From assembly GCF_018863395.1 (NCBI RefSeq), contig NZ_JAHKRR010000003.1, positions 434,001-498,000 on the forward strand: DNA of 64,000 nt, written 5' to 3'. This DNA comes from Sinomicrobium weinanense (GTDB lineage Bacteria; Bacteroidota; Bacteroidia; Flavobacteriales; Flavobacteriaceae). This document shows positions 36,435-45,644 of this stretch, piece after piece. Made by a program: the position numbers and the translations under genes. Within the stretch, counting starts at the first letter, position 1. Each line of letters opens with the position of its first letter. Below the pieces are notes generated by a model that was not told the DNA's origin, did not search any database, and saw only the letters and a list, made by a program, of their open reading frames with translations.

Positions 36435-36683
36435 TCAGGCCGCAGAACTGGAATGTTGCTTTTTCTGGTGTAACTCGGCCAGTGTTTCATTGATCTCCTT
36501 AAGCTGGGAGGTCAACGAAGTAAGGCGGCCCTCATCATTCACAGTGACTTCGGCCCTGCAACAGCTGCATTGATATTCTTTGATATGAGAGGTAACTTCT
36601 TTGGTTACTTTAAATCGATGTCCGAAGATAAAGCAGAGCATTCGGGCCATAGAAAAAACGGATTTATTAGACTTTATACGCAT
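36435..36683 (-). CDS. Small cysteine-containing protein of unknown function
   Basis: Protein of 82 residues with a short basic N-terminus, the motif CFIFGHRFKVTKEVTSHIKEYQC, then CSCC (a possible zinc or metal site CxCC) and a helical C-terminus (LTSQLKEINETLAELHQKK). I believe this pattern recurs as a small conserved protein in Flavobacteriaceae, with no known function. The start may also be Met12 (MARMLCF). It is convergent with thiL, 4 bp apart. Confidence 0.7.
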   Translation of the reverse strand: MRIKSNKSVFSMARMLCFIFGHRFKVTKEVTSHIKEYQCSCCRAEVTVNDEGRLTSLTSQLKEINETLAELHQKKQHSSSAA

Positions 36684-36754
36684 AGGTTTGGGTAGTTTTG
36701 GTTTAACGACCCCGAAGATACTATTTTATAAATCAAATATCAAAAAAATTGACC

Positions 36755-37531
36755 CTATTTATTTAAAAACCAACATATTGCACGCAAAACTTCATTTTTA
36801 TTCTCAATATGCCCCATGTGTCCGTCCGGAATTTCAAATATCGTAATATCTGCTCCCCGGGCCTGGTCCATTAAGGTATCAAAATCCAGAACTGGATCTT
36901 TTTTTCCCGCGATCATCATCTTCCTGTAAGGCGAAAAGTGCAGCAACACCTCCCTGTCGTCTCGTATTTTCATTCCTTCCAGGGCAGCAACAATACCCTG
37001 TAAAGGTGTTTTGAGAGCCTCAGTTTTGATCTCTTTAATCTCTTTACGGAATATGCTGCGGTTTTTAGGCCGGAAAATATTGGTAATGGCCATCCGGATA
37101 AAGCTCTTGTGATCTTTTTTCACAGCGGCGATAGCCCGATCCCGGTTTTTCCTGCGCATTTCATCATCAGCCCTGGCGGTAGAATTAAGCAATATCAATC
37201 CTTTTACGGTATCCGGATGTTCTTCTGCAAAGGCCAGGGCCACATACCCTCCCATGGAATGCCCTATAAAAACCGCCCTGCGTACTTTCAGGTACTTTAA
37301 CACCTCTTCCACCGCCCCGGCCATCATTTCCATGGTATGCACATAGCCCAGGCAGCCTGTCTGCCCGTGACCGAGAAGGTCTATGGCGATCACCCTGTTT
37401 TTCCGGGACAATTCAGGAACAAGGCCGTTCCACACCCTGGAGCTTTCCAGAAGGCCATGTAAAAGCACTACGGCCGGGCCTCTGCCTCTTTCTTCATAAA
37501 AAACAGGGATACCTTTGTGGTCAATTGTCAT
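36755..37531 (-). CDS. Alpha/beta hydrolase
   Basis: Cytoplasmic alpha/beta-hydrolase of 258 residues. The oxyanion-hole HG is in VVLLHGLLES, the nucleophile Ser92 in FIGHSMGGYVALAFAEEHP, the acid Asp near KKDPVLDF and the His in PDGHMGHIENK. The layout is that of esterase/BioH/MhpC-like enzymes without a large cap insert. The substrate cannot be deduced, and there is no operon partner. Confidence 0.85.
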   Translation of the reverse strand: MTIDHKGIPVFYEERGRGPAVVLLHGLLESSRVWNGLVPELSRKNRVIAIDLLGHGQTGCLGYVHTMEMMAGAVEEVLKYLKVRRAVFIGHSMGGYVALAFAEEHPDTVKGLILLNSTARADDEMRRKNRDRAIAAVKKDHKSFIRMAITNIFRPKNRSIFRKEIKEIKTEALKTPLQGIVAALEGMKIRDDREVLLHFSPYRKMMIAGKKDPVLDFDTLMDQARGADITIFEIPDGHMGHIENKNEVLRAICWFLNK

Positions 37532-37645
37532 TTGCTGTACATTCTGATTATGAATTTACAATCTCTTCTCGGGGCAAAATAACAAATTAGATACTACGCG
37601 TGCAAAAGCCTTTTTACTGAAAATACAGAAGACCATTCTTTTTTT

Positions 37646-37653
37646 TATTTTTG
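37646..37653 (+). promoter_or_regulatory. Putative -7 box for the DUF6090 gene
   Basis: TATTTTTG fits TAnnTTTG and lies 50 bp before the start codon. Confidence 0.45.
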
Positions 37654-37702
37654 AAAGAAAACAGAAACCAATTCTCGCTCAAAAAGACCAATCCATTCGT
37701 AA

Positions 37703-38419
37703 ATGTTCAAAAAAATAAAACAACAACTATTGAATCAAAATAAGATTAAAAACTATTTGGGTTATGCCGTCGGAGAAATCTTATTGATCGTGATCGGTAT
37801 ACTGATAGCCGTCTCCATAAGCAATCACAACGAAAAAAAACGACAGGAAAAAGTGACCCATGGCATTTTTAATATTATTGTTGAGGATATAAAACAAGAC
37901 ACCACTGAGGCCAACGCAATACTGGATTTTTACAATGAAAGAAAAGCGACATTTCTTGAAATCACCGACGGTATCCTGACAAAAGATGAAATTACGACAT
38001 GTGACCCCTGTTGTTATTTAATTACCAACAGAAGGTTATTCAACATAAACAAGAGGGGATTTTATCAGTTAAACAATTATAAGGATCTCGCCCTTAATGA
38101 CAAAGACCCGCTTATTTTTGAACTTATGAATTTCTATACTGATTTTATTCATGAGATTGAGCCTACGACAGACAGAATATCAAAGGATATTCATGAAAAT
38201 CTCACTTTTTGGCGGGACACCTATCCCTGGTTTGCTGCTTATATACAAGTACAATTAAAAAAAGAGGACAGGACATATTTTGTAAGCCAGGAATACAGAA
38301 ATAAAGTAGCTTATCACCGCACTTTAATTTACAACATATATATACCGTCTATGGAAACATTTAAAAAGGAGTCTGAAATTATTTTAAAAAAACTAAATGA
38401 CAGGCTGAAAAATCAATAA
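37703..38419 (+). CDS. DUF6090-type membrane-anchored protein
   Basis: Protein of 238 residues. A basic N-terminus (MFKKIKQQLLNQNKIKNYLG) precedes a single membrane helix with a characteristic sequence (YAVGEILLIVIGILIAVSIS), followed by NHNEKKRQE and a mostly helical periplasmic domain. This N-terminal pattern is the hallmark of the DUF6090 family, which is abundant in Flavobacteriaceae. Function unknown. It is monocistronic, with a hairpin terminator 14 bp downstream. Confidence 0.85.
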   Translation: MFKKIKQQLLNQNKIKNYLGYAVGEILLIVIGILIAVSISNHNEKKRQEKVTHGIFNIIVEDIKQDTTEANAILDFYNERKATFLEITDGILTKDEITTCDPCCYLITNRRLFNINKRGFYQLNNYKDLALNDKDPLIFELMNFYTDFIHEIEPTTDRISKDIHENLTFWRDTYPWFAAYIQVQLKKEDRTYFVSQEYRNKVAYHRTLIYNIYIPSMETFKKESEIILKKLNDRLKNQ

Positions 38420-38432
38420 GAGTATAAAAATC

Positions 38433-38478
38433 ATAGGGAAGACCACCGAAAAGAAATGTTTTCCCGGCACTTCCCTAT
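38433..38478. terminator. Hairpin between DUF6090 gene and TonB receptor gene
   Basis: ATAGGGAAG (38433-38441) pairs with CTTCCCTAT (38470-38478) around a 28-nt loop, between convergent genes. There is no clear T tract, so it may not be a classic intrinsic terminator. Confidence 0.45.
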
Positions 38479-38529
38479 TCTATTCGCAAAGATGCTATGC
38501 TTTTGCACGAACAGCTTTTTCCATCCCCG

Positions 38530-41370
38530 CTACGGGTTGACCACCCATGAAACATAATACTGACTTCCAACCAACCCCGTTCCTACGGCCGTAAAATACT
38601 CACTGCCCCCAATATTGGCAGCCCCGATCTTAAAAGTGGATTTTAACGATGGCACGCGGTAATTGAATTGCGCATCAAACACCGAAAAAGCGGGTACATC
38701 ACCATCGGCAAAGCTGGCCTGCCAGAAAAAGGCATCGCTCCACCGCCAGTTGACCTGAAAGCCAAAATTTTCGAACAGGTCCGTATTGCCGAAGGAGGCC
38801 TTGACCTTGTGTTTGGGCGTATTGAAACCGGGGCGGAAATCCGGGTCCTTGTCCTCATCAAAATCAAAATCGGCATAGGTATAGTTTATCCCGAAGTCGT
38901 AATTTCCGAAAACCCTGGCATCCACCCCTACCGTAGCTCCATAAGAATTGATGTCCACGGATGAATTGGTATAGGTCTGATAGGCCTGAAAATCGCCCTG
39001 GCTCAAAGCTATCAGCGCCATAGGCACAGGCCCTGTTCCCGGGTCTACGGGGTCTGAAAGGTCCAGAGCACCATAAAACGGGACCACTACGGTCTCATTG
39101 GCAATAAAGTCTTTATACTGATTGTAATACACACTGGCGTCTATGGTAATATTTTCTAACTGCCCGCGGTACCCTACCTCAAAAGCAGTGATCTTTTCGG
39201 GCTTTACTTTTTCCACATCGGCAACGGCCAATAGTGAAGGATCGGGTGCCCCTGCCTCTGCCGAGGCGGTGAAAGCCTGTACGGACCGGGCGGAAAAAGC
39301 CCGCTCATAAGCCTGCCTCCCTGAAACCTCCATAGTAGGGCTGCCTGTTAACGCCGCCCCGGTATCGCTTAAGTCATATGTGCGCACATAACGGTCCAGG
39401 TTTTCTTCTGCTGAACCCACCAATATTGCTCTCCCGACATCCAGGCCGATAAAGAGGTCCTGCGTGGTGGGATTCCGGAAACCGGTCTGGAAAGAGGCCC
39501 TGAAATTATGATTCCTGTCCTGTCCTGCGGTATACCCCAGGGAAAACCTCGGCGACACAAAACCGTCAAACAGTTGGGATTTATCATAACGAAGCGACCC
39601 TGTAAACTTAAAGCGTTCATCCATAAACTTTTTCTGTACCTGGGTATAGGCCCCATATTCCGAATAGCTTATAGGTCCTTCATAGTCGGTAAAGATGGTC
39701 CCGGAAGAGTTGAGCACATATTCCCGGAACGACCCGCCTACCTGGATATCGGCAAAACTTCCGGTCAGGTGACTGAAATTGTAGTTGACATCTATATGAC
39801 GTAACTTGGTATTGTCCTGGAATTTAGATCCATTGGCCAGGTCCGGGCTTCCTGTCACCTGGCGAAAAGCGTTTTTAAATTCCGGGGTGCCGGGCTCCAG
39901 CCTACCCATATCAGCTACCTGCCTGGCAAAGGCATGGGAAGCCGTTTCATCACCGGGAGCGAAGCCGGCCCCACCCTGGAGGGCTGTAAGATATGCCCCG
40001 ACATATTCCCCGTACCACTGTTCGTCGGGTTTCCACAACCGGTTCATATTGATCCCGGTAAACCTCATATCATAGGAATCTCCCGCTTTTTCGGCAGTGA
40101 TATATCCCCGGACAAAAAAATTGTCGTTCCTGAACTCCAGCTTATGCTGCTGGATAAAAAAGTCGCGAAGGGCATAGCGATTGGCCCCCTGATAGACCGT
40201 AGACCCACGGCCCAGCCTACCATTATAGATAATTTCGAAATCATCGGCAAAAGGGCGGTAGTGCAATGCAAAATCGGCCTTGACACTCTCGGCCTTGTAA
40301 TCCGTAAGGTTCCTTTCTGCATATCCGGTACGGCTTACTATCTGGTCGGGCACCAGGTTCTGGGCACCGTCGGGTAACAGGCCCTGCGCCACCATGGAAT
40401 TGGCTACACCTTTGATATTGGTACTTACCTCGTCTCCATAGATATTCATCCCGTCATAATCGGGGTCTGCCCTCGTAGCGCCGGGGTTCAATACATCTTC
40501 CTCACTCACGGCATACCAGTCAGTACCGCGCAGGTAGGAGAAGTTGGCCTTGCCGGCGAATTTATCACTGAAGGCATGTGCCATTCTAATCCCAAAATCG
40601 TAAAAAGTATGGTCCCCGGCCGCTTCCTGCGAGGTGATACCGCTCTTGGCATAAGCACTTATTCCCTGATCATCGAAAGGGCTTTTGCTGGTCATGAACA
40701 GAATACCGTTAAAAGCGTTGGCCCCGTACAATGCGGAGGATGCCCCCGGGAGCAGCTCCACACTATGGACGTCGAGTTCTGACATCCCCACCAGGTTTCC
40801 GAGCACAAAATTCAGTGCCGGAGAGGTATTGTCCATACCATCTACCAACTGCACGAAACGCGTATTGGCAAAAGTGGCAAAGCCGCGGGTATTTACAGAC
40901 TTAAAGGTTAATGAACTGGTATTGATATCCACTCCTTTCAGGTTTTCCAGTCCGTCGTAGAAGGTAGCGGAAGAAGTATTCCGGATCTCCCGTATACCGA
41001 AACGCTCTACCGTAACGGGCGATTCGAAAATACGTTCCGGGGTTCGGGATGCGGAGATCACAATCTCGTTCAGCAGAGTTTCCTGTTCCTGAAGCCGAAC
41101 ATTCACCTCCTGACCGGAAGAGGTAACGGTCACGGAAACGGGAGCATATCCAATACTGGAAACCTTTAGTGTAAAAGGCAGATTTTCCGAAGTTTCGAGG
41201 ACAAACATGCCCCCGGTATCCGTCACGGTGCCTATGGTTTTACCGGCGATAACCACGTTAGCGTCGGAAACAGGCATTCCGTTTTCATCGGTCACCTTCC
41301 CGGAGACCGTAGTCTGTGCGTAGGAAAAAAATCCCCAGAGAAGGCAAAGTGTAAAAATGGAAATCCTCAT
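38530..41370 (-). CDS. TonB-dependent receptor with carboxypeptidase-like regulatory domain
   Basis: Outer-membrane receptor of 946 residues. A signal peptide (1-18) is followed by a carboxypeptidase D regulatory-like domain (TVSGKVTDENGMPVSDANVVIAG to about residue 95), a plug domain (TPERIFESPVTVERFG; ELLPGASSALYGANAFNGI) and a 22-strand barrel ending in an aromatic-rich C-terminus (YYVSWVVNP). There is no SusD partner and no neighbouring transport gene, so it is not a SusC-type glycan pair. Substrate unknown: a siderophore, cobalamin-like ligand or another small molecule is possible. Confidence 0.92.
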   Translation of the reverse strand: MRISIFTLCLLWGFFSYAQTTVSGKVTDENGMPVSDANVVIAGKTIGTVTDTGGMFVLETSENLPFTLKVSSIGYAPVSVTVTSSGQEVNVRLQEQETLLNEIVISASRTPERIFESPVTVERFGIREIRNTSSATFYDGLENLKGVDINTSSLTFKSVNTRGFATFANTRFVQLVDGMDNTSPALNFVLGNLVGMSELDVHSVELLPGASSALYGANAFNGILFMTSKSPFDDQGISAYAKSGITSQEAAGDHTFYDFGIRMAHAFSDKFAGKANFSYLRGTDWYAVSEEDVLNPGATRADPDYDGMNIYGDEVSTNIKGVANSMVAQGLLPDGAQNLVPDQIVSRTGYAERNLTDYKAESVKADFALHYRPFADDFEIIYNGRLGRGSTVYQGANRYALRDFFIQQHKLEFRNDNFFVRGYITAEKAGDSYDMRFTGINMNRLWKPDEQWYGEYVGAYLTALQGGAGFAPGDETASHAFARQVADMGRLEPGTPEFKNAFRQVTGSPDLANGSKFQDNTKLRHIDVNYNFSHLTGSFADIQVGGSFREYVLNSSGTIFTDYEGPISYSEYGAYTQVQKKFMDERFKFTGSLRYDKSQLFDGFVSPRFSLGYTAGQDRNHNFRASFQTGFRNPTTQDLFIGLDVGRAILVGSAEENLDRYVRTYDLSDTGAALTGSPTMEVSGRQAYERAFSARSVQAFTASAEAGAPDPSLLAVADVEKVKPEKITAFEVGYRGQLENITIDASVYYNQYKDFIANETVVVPFYGALDLSDPVDPGTGPVPMALIALSQGDFQAYQTYTNSSVDINSYGATVGVDARVFGNYDFGINYTYADFDFDEDKDPDFRPGFNTPKHKVKASFGNTDLFENFGFQVNWRWSDAFFWQASFADGDVPAFSVFDAQFNYRVPSLKSTFKIGAANIGGSEYFTAVGTGLVGSQYYVSWVVNP

Positions 41371-41443
41371 AATATGTGTGTTGTTGATTTAGCAACAACA
41401 AGATACTAATTTTTACAACACACTAATAATCAGGAGATATAAT

Positions 41444-41747
41444 TAATTAACGTGAATAATGGATAAGCCACAGGGAGCACAAATATCTCAAAATTACAAC
41501 CTCTGTTTGAGATTTTTAAAAAGCTCCTCCCTTAAGACAAAGGCGTGGTACTGAGCCTGTCGAAGTGGAGGTGGTCCCGATTTCAATCGGGATCGGAGGG
41601 TTTGAAAGCCCAAGCCATTGGATAAATACAAAAGTTGGGGGTATGCCCAAGGTTTGGGCATGGTTAAACTCCCCGTCCCGCAAGCGGGACACCCCTCTTC
41701 GTCTCAAGAGGGAATCCCTTTTTCTTATCCATTATTCACGTTAATTA
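41444..41747. mobile_element. 304-bp unit bounded by 24-bp perfect inverted repeats, enclosing repeat D
   Basis: TAATTAACGTGAATAATGG followed by ATAAG (41444-41467) is exactly complementary to 41724-41747. The enclosed 256 bp contain repeat D copy 2. Bounded inverted repeats suggest a MITE-like insertion unit or a very large hairpin. No target duplication is obvious, and copy 1 of D lacks these flanks. Confidence 0.6.
41521..41714 (-). repeat. Structured dispersed repeat D, copy 2
   Basis: Read on the minus strand it repeats the layout of 6301-6476: stem CCCCTCTT/AAGAGGGG, stem GTCCCGC/GCGGGAC (7 bp perfect where copy 1 has a different but also paired sequence), long-range GCCCAAACC/GGCTTGGGC, and stem CCCGATT/AATCGGG. 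It includes a CTTCGACAGGCTCAGTACC segment absent from copy 1, so a TTCGAC-type repeat has been inserted. Confidence 0.75.
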
Positions 41748-41791
41748 TCAATATTGAACCCGTTAAAAACAAGAAAACTCAATAAATAAGA

Positions 41792-41841
41792 GACCCCATC
41801 CGGGAGGAAAACATTTTCACACTCCGAACGGGGCCTTTTTT
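41792..41841 (-). terminator. Hairpin terminator after glmS
   Basis: GACCCCATCCGGGAG (41792-41806) pairs imperfectly with CTCCGAACGGGGCC (41822-41835), 16 bp past the glmS stop. The exit side is only moderately T-rich. Confidence 0.5.
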
Positions 41842-41857
41842 AATATTCTATTGCCGT

Positions 41858-43705
41858 TTATTCCACCGTCACCGACTTGGCCAGGTTTCTTGGCTGGTCT
41901 ACATTACATCCGCGCATCACAGCGATGTGATAGCTCAGCAACTGTAACGGGATCGTTGTAATGAGGGGGCTCAGGACTTCGGTAGTTTCCGGTATTTCTA
42001 TAACGTGGTCTGCCAGTTCCCTTACCGTGGTATCTCCTTCCATAACGATGGCAATGATCTTTCCTTTCCTGGATTTTATTTCCTGGATATTGCTCACCAC
42101 TTTATCGTAGTGTCCGTTCTTTGTAGCTATGATCACTACGGGCATCTGCTCGTCTATCAGTGCAATAGGCCCGTGCTTCATCTCAGCAGCAGGGTACCCT
42201 TCTGCATGGATATATGATATTTCTTTCAGTTTCAGTGCGCCTTCCAAAGCTACGGGGAAATTATACCCCCTGCCCAGGTAAAGGCAGTTCGGTGCATCCT
42301 GGTACAAGGCTGCGATATTCCTAACGCGATCGTTATTCACCAGGCATTCCTCCACTTTGGCCGGTATGGCTTCCATTTCAGTCAGATAGCGTTGGAGTTC
42401 CGGCCTGGAAATAGTTCCCTGGGCCGAAGCCAGTTTCAGGGCCATCAGGGTCAGGACTGTGATCTGAGTGGTAAATGCCTTGGTAGAGGCTACCCCGATC
42501 TCGGGCCCGGCATGCGTATAAGCTCCGGCATGAGCTTCCCGGGCAATGGAAGAACCTACTACGTTACAAACTCCGAAAACAAAGGCTCCTTTTTCCTTGG
42601 CCAGCTTTATCGCGGCAAGCGTATCGGCCGTTTCACCGGACTGGGAAATAACGATCAGTACATCCTTCTCCGTGATTATGGGGTTGCGATACCGGAATTC
42701 CGATGCATATTCTACCTCCACCGGTATCCGGGCAAGGTTCTCAAAGATATATTCGGCGACAAGGCCGGCATGCCAGGAAGTACCACAGGCGGCAATAAGT
42801 ATCCTTTCAGCCTGAAGAAACTTCTCCAGGTTGTCTTCCATACCCGCCATTTTTATGATGCCTTCATCTACCCGTAAACGCCCGCGATAGGTGTCACGGA
42901 TAGCTTCCGGTTGTTCGTAGATCTCCTTGAGCATAAAATGGTCGTATCCGCCTTTTTCTATCTGCTCCAGGTTGAGCTGCAATTCCTGCACATAAGGATC
43001 TACCTGTGAATCGTCCTTGATCTTCCTTACCTTGATCCCTTTTCCCCGCCTTAAAATGGCCATTTCCTCGTCTTCCAGGTAAATGGCATTGTTGGTATAT
43101 TCAATAAAGGGAGAAGCATCAGACGCTACGAAAAATTCGTCCTCCCCGATGCCGATCGCCAGCGGACTTCCGAGCTTGGCCGCCACTATTTCATTGGGCT
43201 TGGTCCTGTCAAATACTACAATGGCATAGGCGCCGTGTACCTGGTTCAGGGCTATCTGCACTGCCTTGCCCAACTTCAGATCGTGATTCTTCTTTACATC
43301 TTCGATCAGGTTCACCAATACTTCGGTATCGGTCTCCGAGGTAAAGGTATATCCTCTTTGTTGCAGCTCCCGCCGCAGGGGTTCATAATTCTCGATAATC
43401 CCGTTGTGAATGATCACGAGGTTTCCTGAATTTGAATAATGCGGGTGCGAATTAATATCATTGGGTTCTCCATGGGTAGCCCAACGGGTATGCCCTACGC
43501 CAAGAGTGCCCTGCAACGCAATTTCCCCTTTTGCTTTCTTATCCAGGTCTGCCACCTTTCCTTTGGTTTTGGACAACTGAATGTCAGTACCGTCATACAA
43601 CGCAATACCAGCACTGTCATAGCCCCGGTATTCCAGCCGTTGAAGGCCTTTTACGATAACAGGGTAGGCTTCCCTGTAACCAATGTAACCTACAATTCCA
43701 CACAT
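41858..43705 (-). CDS. glmS: Glutamine--fructose-6-phosphate aminotransferase
   Basis: Makes glucosamine 6-phosphate for peptidoglycan and lipid A; cytoplasmic, 615 residues. The glutaminase domain begins MCGIVGYIGYREA, with Cys2 as the N-terminal nucleophile after Met removal, and contains GHTRWATHGEPN. Two SIS domains follow (ILIAACGTSWHAG; VISQSGETADTLAA; GPEIGVASTKAFTTQI), and the C-terminal tail PRNLAKSVTVE carries the conserved Lys. No glmS ribozyme is present: only 32 bp separate it from the DUF4270 gene. Confidence 0.97.
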   Translation of the reverse strand: MCGIVGYIGYREAYPVIVKGLQRLEYRGYDSAGIALYDGTDIQLSKTKGKVADLDKKAKGEIALQGTLGVGHTRWATHGEPNDINSHPHYSNSGNLVIIHNGIIENYEPLRRELQQRGYTFTSETDTEVLVNLIEDVKKNHDLKLGKAVQIALNQVHGAYAIVVFDRTKPNEIVAAKLGSPLAIGIGEDEFFVASDASPFIEYTNNAIYLEDEEMAILRRGKGIKVRKIKDDSQVDPYVQELQLNLEQIEKGGYDHFMLKEIYEQPEAIRDTYRGRLRVDEGIIKMAGMEDNLEKFLQAERILIAACGTSWHAGLVAEYIFENLARIPVEVEYASEFRYRNPIITEKDVLIVISQSGETADTLAAIKLAKEKGAFVFGVCNVVGSSIAREAHAGAYTHAGPEIGVASTKAFTTQITVLTLMALKLASAQGTISRPELQRYLTEMEAIPAKVEECLVNNDRVRNIAALYQDAPNCLYLGRGYNFPVALEGALKLKEISYIHAEGYPAAEMKHGPIALIDEQMPVVIIATKNGHYDKVVSNIQEIKSRKGKIIAIVMEGDTTVRELADHVIEIPETTEVLSPLITTIPLQLLSYHIAVMRGCNVDQPRNLAKSVTVE

Positions 43706-43737
43706 TTTGTTTTTGTTTTGTTTATTTTGATCTGGGT

Positions 43738-45435
43738 TTAATCCACCTTTGTATAGAATATCTCCAGCTTCAGCCGCTTATCTTCATTTCCGGTTTCCAT
43801 ATCTCCACCTCCGTAGAGTATTGTTCCCAGCGGATTTATAACTGAAGCCTCGGGAACGTGCAACTCCGTATCGCCGTTTTCCCCGGCTCCGGCAGAGACA
43901 TTATTGGTGTAATTGATGTTGGCTGTAACGGCAAGACCTAGTTTTACATTGGCCGCATCTTCATTCAATATCTGGTTTATGTGTTCTGTGATCCTAATTT
44001 TATAGCGCACTCCTTTATCGTCTTCCTTTTCCAGGATTCCTCCGAAGATCTGCTTGGCCAGATTATTGTCCTGGCTGGTGGTATAATCCAGTTCCACATC
44101 TGCAAGTACTTTGTTATCTTCCAGGTTATAGACATATATCCTGGGCGGTTCTGTAAGGCCCTGAAGGGCATCCAGTTTTTCCCGGTCGATATAGAACGTA
44201 AGGTTGGCATCATTGATGATCCACCCTTGCCCTTTTACTTTTTTCAGCTCCGTACTATCTCCGGGCGGATCGAACAGGCGGAGTTCCGGCAGGGTTCCTG
44301 CACCGCCCTTCACATAGATCCGGGAGGCATTGGTCTCCGTATCCATTTCTCCTTCGATCTCCGAGGGATAAGGATCATTCGTCAGTATATTCACTACATT
44401 ATTTTGCTTACTCCGTCCTCCCGTATTAGAATTTATCGTAAAAGCAGCCAGACTCAATGAAAAAGAAGAATTATTCTTAACGATTTCGTTGTTATTGGAA
44501 GTATTGACCCTGTCGTATTGATATTCTACCTGGATATTCGCGTTGTTCCAATCGAGGAGCATCAGGACGTCATTCGAAAAATTATAAGCGGAAAAACGCA
44601 AGCCTTTGATAAACTCCTTGAAGTTGTTACTGCTCAGCAGTTCATCCGAACCTTCTTTATCGAGTATCTGCTGAAAGAACTCATTTTTTAGCGGCACCCG
44701 TATCCTCGGGGTTAACCTTTGGCTCACTTCATCCCCTTCATTGACATCATCGGTATCGGGATCATCTTCTTTATAGATCAATATTTCCTTGTTGTCGATC
44801 TTTGCCACACTGTCATACAGTATCATCCCGATATGCCCGGAAAAATCCCTGTCCGAAAAATACTCCTGCTGCTCCACAAAGCCGCTGGAAGGATCCAGGT
44901 CCCTGAGGTAATAGGTAAGCTCTTCTACTTTTAACTGGAATTCTGCACTTTTATCTCCAAAGATAGAGTCCAGGTCATATTTTCTCGCCACAGGATTTCC
45001 ATCCTCGTTGTTTTCCGTTTCGCCGTCGGCCACCCTGCTAAAAAACGGGATATTCAGGTATACTTTGGTTACCTTTTCGTTCTCGGGGGTTGTGCTCGCC
45101 TTACCGTCGTTTGCGTATTCCTCTTCTTTTGGCTGGGAAACTACTCCGAAGGTACTGGTTGCCAAATACAATTGCGACACAATACCGGCTTCTGTTTTTC
45201 CGTAGATCGGGTCGTTAAAAACCCCCAACTGATACAACGGCATTCCATTGGTCTGGACAGCGCTCAATTTGTGGTTATAGGCGTATACATCAAATTCAAC
45301 CCGTTCCGTTTCAAAATTACCGCCCCCTATGATATCGGTGCCGAGCGTATTGACCTCATTATCGCAAGAAGCAAAAAAAGCAATGCCGCCCAAGAGCAGT
45401 ATTGCTTTGTATAATCGAAAATTCACTTTCTTCAT
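43738..45435 (-). CDS. DUF4270 family outer-membrane lipoprotein
   Basis: Protein of 565 residues. A lipobox at Cys24 (IAFFASCDNE) is followed by NTLGTDIIGGGNFE, which is diagnostic of DUF4270. The body is rich in beta strands with acidic loops. The protein is widespread in Bacteroidota and found next to glmS and the short starch-synthase-like gene, as here. The role is unknown; surface or envelope location is inferred. It lies within a three-gene minus-strand run. Confidence 0.85.
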   Translation of the reverse strand: MKKVNFRLYKAILLLGGIAFFASCDNEVNTLGTDIIGGGNFETERVEFDVYAYNHKLSAVQTNGMPLYQLGVFNDPIYGKTEAGIVSQLYLATSTFGVVSQPKEEEYANDGKASTTPENEKVTKVYLNIPFFSRVADGETENNEDGNPVARKYDLDSIFGDKSAEFQLKVEELTYYLRDLDPSSGFVEQQEYFSDRDFSGHIGMILYDSVAKIDNKEILIYKEDDPDTDDVNEGDEVSQRLTPRIRVPLKNEFFQQILDKEGSDELLSSNNFKEFIKGLRFSAYNFSNDVLMLLDWNNANIQVEYQYDRVNTSNNNEIVKNNSSFSLSLAAFTINSNTGGRSKQNNVVNILTNDPYPSEIEGEMDTETNASRIYVKGGAGTLPELRLFDPPGDSTELKKVKGQGWIINDANLTFYIDREKLDALQGLTEPPRIYVYNLEDNKVLADVELDYTTSQDNNLAKQIFGGILEKEDDKGVRYKIRITEHINQILNEDAANVKLGLAVTANINYTNNVSAGAGENGDTELHVPEASVINPLGTILYGGGDMETGNEDKRLKLEIFYTKVD

Positions 45436-45461
45436 TCTGTCTTTTATTTTTTCGGACTGAT

Positions 45462-45553
45462 GCCCCGACTTCGGTTTATCCTGAGCTCGCCTGCATTGAG
45501 CACTTCGATAAACTCAGTATATCACTTGTCGAAATGTCGAAGGACTCGGCAAC
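45462..45553. repeat. TTCGAT/CTGAGC repeat block upstream of DUF4270
   Basis: GACTTCGGTTTATCCTGAGC, then GAGCACTTCGATAAACTCAG and CTTGTCGAAATGTCGAAGG. Divergent members of the 43-bp R family appear in both orientations. Confidence 0.6.
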
Positions 45554-45644
45554 CGTAGACATTTCCTTTTTGTCCCGATCTGTATTTTAAACCCGGCCCT
45601 AAAAAGGCGGGAGAGCTTCGTCACATCATTTTATCAACCCTGAT

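Larger units (their letters stand above)
41371..41857. other. 487-bp intergenic region with nested inverted repeats
   Basis: Between the TonB receptor and glmS. It holds a 24-bp perfect inverted repeat pair (41444-41467, 41724-41747) enclosing repeat D copy 2, then a hairpin that probably ends the glmS transcript. A 63-codon minus-strand frame inside D is not a gene. Confidence 0.7.

Noticed and set aside
41516-41707. 63-codon minus-strand frame inside repeat D
   Set aside because: The frame exists only because the repeat is GC-rich there; copy 1 of D does not keep it.
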